The position numbers and the translations under genes were made by a program. A stretch of DNA of 6,538 nt. It comes from Lachnospiraceae bacterium. Its GTDB lineage: Bacteria > Bacillota > Clostridia > Lachnospirales > Lachnospiraceae. The DNA lies in NCBI GenBank assembly GCA_031285465.1, contig JAITWD010000177.1:1-6538 (forward strand). Reading direction: 5' to 3'. The first letter of the stretch is position 1. Each line of letters opens with the position of its first letter. This document shows positions 6,063 through 6,538 of the stretch, one piece after another. The notes beneath the pieces are model-generated. The model searched no databases, was not told the DNA's origin, and saw nothing but the letters and a program-made list of their open reading frames with translations.

Positions 6063-6166
6063 TTGTATTAAATTATTATAAGAACTGTTGTATTAAAATT
6101 ATTGTAAAAACTTTATTTTATTAAAATTATTATAAGAACTTTGTTTTACTAAAATTATATAAACCG
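6063..6166. repeat. Four imperfect 25-28-bp AT-rich tandem repeats
   Basis: Units begin at 6063 (25 bases), 6088 (28), 6116 (28) and 6144 (about 23, degenerate). Each starts TTGTATTA or TTTTAYTA, continues AAATTATT-TAA, and the first three end in a GAACT or AAACT block. The first three are clearly related, while the fourth diverges after AAAATTATA. They start just downstream of the terminator, outside any gene. Confidence 0.75.
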
Positions 6167-6448
6167 ATCTAAAGGCAACGGTAGGTATTTGTCTTGTTTT
6201 TCCATTTGAGATATTTGATTTGATTTTTAAACAATTGCAATAACAAGTCCTGTCATGTAACATAATTACACAAAAAACAAATGTTTCAAATAGACATATT
6301 ATATAAATTACGTCACAAGTTTAACCAATATGTTTTAATGCAAAAACAAATACAATCGTGATATTTCAATGGTTTTAAAGCACGCACAGTGCTTTTGAAG
6401 AACTATTCAAAACAATTAAATAGCATGAATAACGAATTAACATGTGCG
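6167..6448. other. AT-rich non-coding stretch without recognised gene
   Basis: I see no supportable coding region on either strand. It contains an ACATATT (6294-6300) / AATATGT (6327-6333) inverted pair and a small hairpin at 6377-6395. It is the distal upstream region of the promoter at 6449-6477 and may carry regulatory sites. A small RNA cannot be excluded, but no promoter-terminator pair supports one. Confidence 0.4.
6377..6395. repeat. Small hairpin AAAGCAC-GCACA-GTGCTTT
   Basis: Perfect 7-bp arms (6377-6383 and 6389-6395) surround a five-base loop in otherwise very AT-rich DNA. The short T-run (6393-6396) is mostly inside the arm, so it is at best a weak terminator. A protein-binding palindrome about 55 bases upstream of the -35 box is equally possible. 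Confidence 0.45.
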
Positions 6449-6477
6449 TTGACATTTTAACAAATAAAAACTATAAT
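6449..6477 (+). promoter_or_regulatory. Perfect-consensus sigma-A promoter facing the right edge
   Basis: TTGACA (6449-6454), 17-base spacer, TATAAT (6472-6477): both boxes and the spacing match consensus exactly. Transcription would start near 6484 and run out of the window. The downstream AGAAAGGATGAAAAGG (6521-6536) contains ribosome-binding-like purine runs, so the gene probably starts at or just beyond base 6538. Confidence 0.85.
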
Positions 6478-6538
6478 CAAGTTATTGGCAAATTATACTA
6501 TATGGAACAATTTTATGTTGAGAAAGGATGAAAAGGTA

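Noticed and set aside
6063..6166. CRISPR array
   Set aside because: Units are contiguous without unique spacers and are too degenerate and AT-rich.
6281..6361. 26-codon plus-strand reading frame MFQIDILYKLRHKF...
   Set aside because: No ribosome binding site or promoter nearby, AT-driven codon content, no recognisable similarity.
6377..6396. Intrinsic terminator on the plus strand
   Set aside because: Only 7 bp of stem with four T residues mostly inside the arm, and no upstream gene that needs it, since the preceding gene already has a strong terminator.

Overview
The window reads as part of a Bacillota chromosome, most likely a Clostridia/Eubacteriales-type anaerobe. An Acetobacterium-like origin is a guess from overall character and not demonstrated. 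The basis is the gene order obg–yhbY–nadD–yqeK–rsfS, which is typical of Firmicutes, together with strong AGGAGG-type ribosome binding sites, a DUF378 small membrane protein, and AT-rich intergenic DNA carrying sigma-A-type promoters.

Left part (about 1-4094, plus strand): a housekeeping gene run. It begins inside obg (ribosome-assembly GTPase; the N-terminal part lies outside the window) and continues with yhbY (CRM-domain ribosome-associated protein), nadD (nicotinate-nucleotide adenylyltransferase), yqeK (HD-domain dinucleoside-tetraphosphate hydrolase), rsfS (ribosomal silencing factor) and a MATE-family transporter. The yqeK and rsfS genes overlap by four bases and the MATE gene follows rsfS by 6 bases, so these three are very likely co-transcribed. 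A 125-base gap with a hairpin-capable inverted repeat separates nadD from yqeK. Common themes are ribosome biogenesis control and NAD/nucleotide metabolism; the MATE transporter is the odd member. The run ends at a very long, A/T-flanked perfect hairpin (4143-4181) that serves as a bidirectional terminator.

Middle (4231-4770): a convergent minus-strand gene for a 72-residue DUF378 membrane protein, then a 321-base divergent intergenic region. This region holds a good promoter (TTGACA–17–TAATAT) and a cluster of short palindromic TATCTTTATAAAG repeats lying over the predicted start of transcription of the next gene.

Right part (4771-6538): a monocistronic lipoprotein gene encoding a branched-chain-amino-acid-type ABC substrate-binding protein. 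It is closed by an 11-bp tandem repeat and a strong terminator, and no transporter permease or ATPase gene is present in the window. The last ~490 bases are strongly AT-rich and hold no convincing gene. They contain four imperfect 25-28-bp tandem repeats, a small hairpin, and a perfect-consensus promoter (TTGACA–17–TATAAT) pointing out of the right edge toward a gene that starts at or beyond the end.

No clearly new multi-gene system is visible. The most unusual items are a pentapeptide-repeat-like insertion in the G domain of Obg, the palindromic repeat cluster in the leader of the substrate-binding protein gene, and the AT-rich tandem repeats at the right end.
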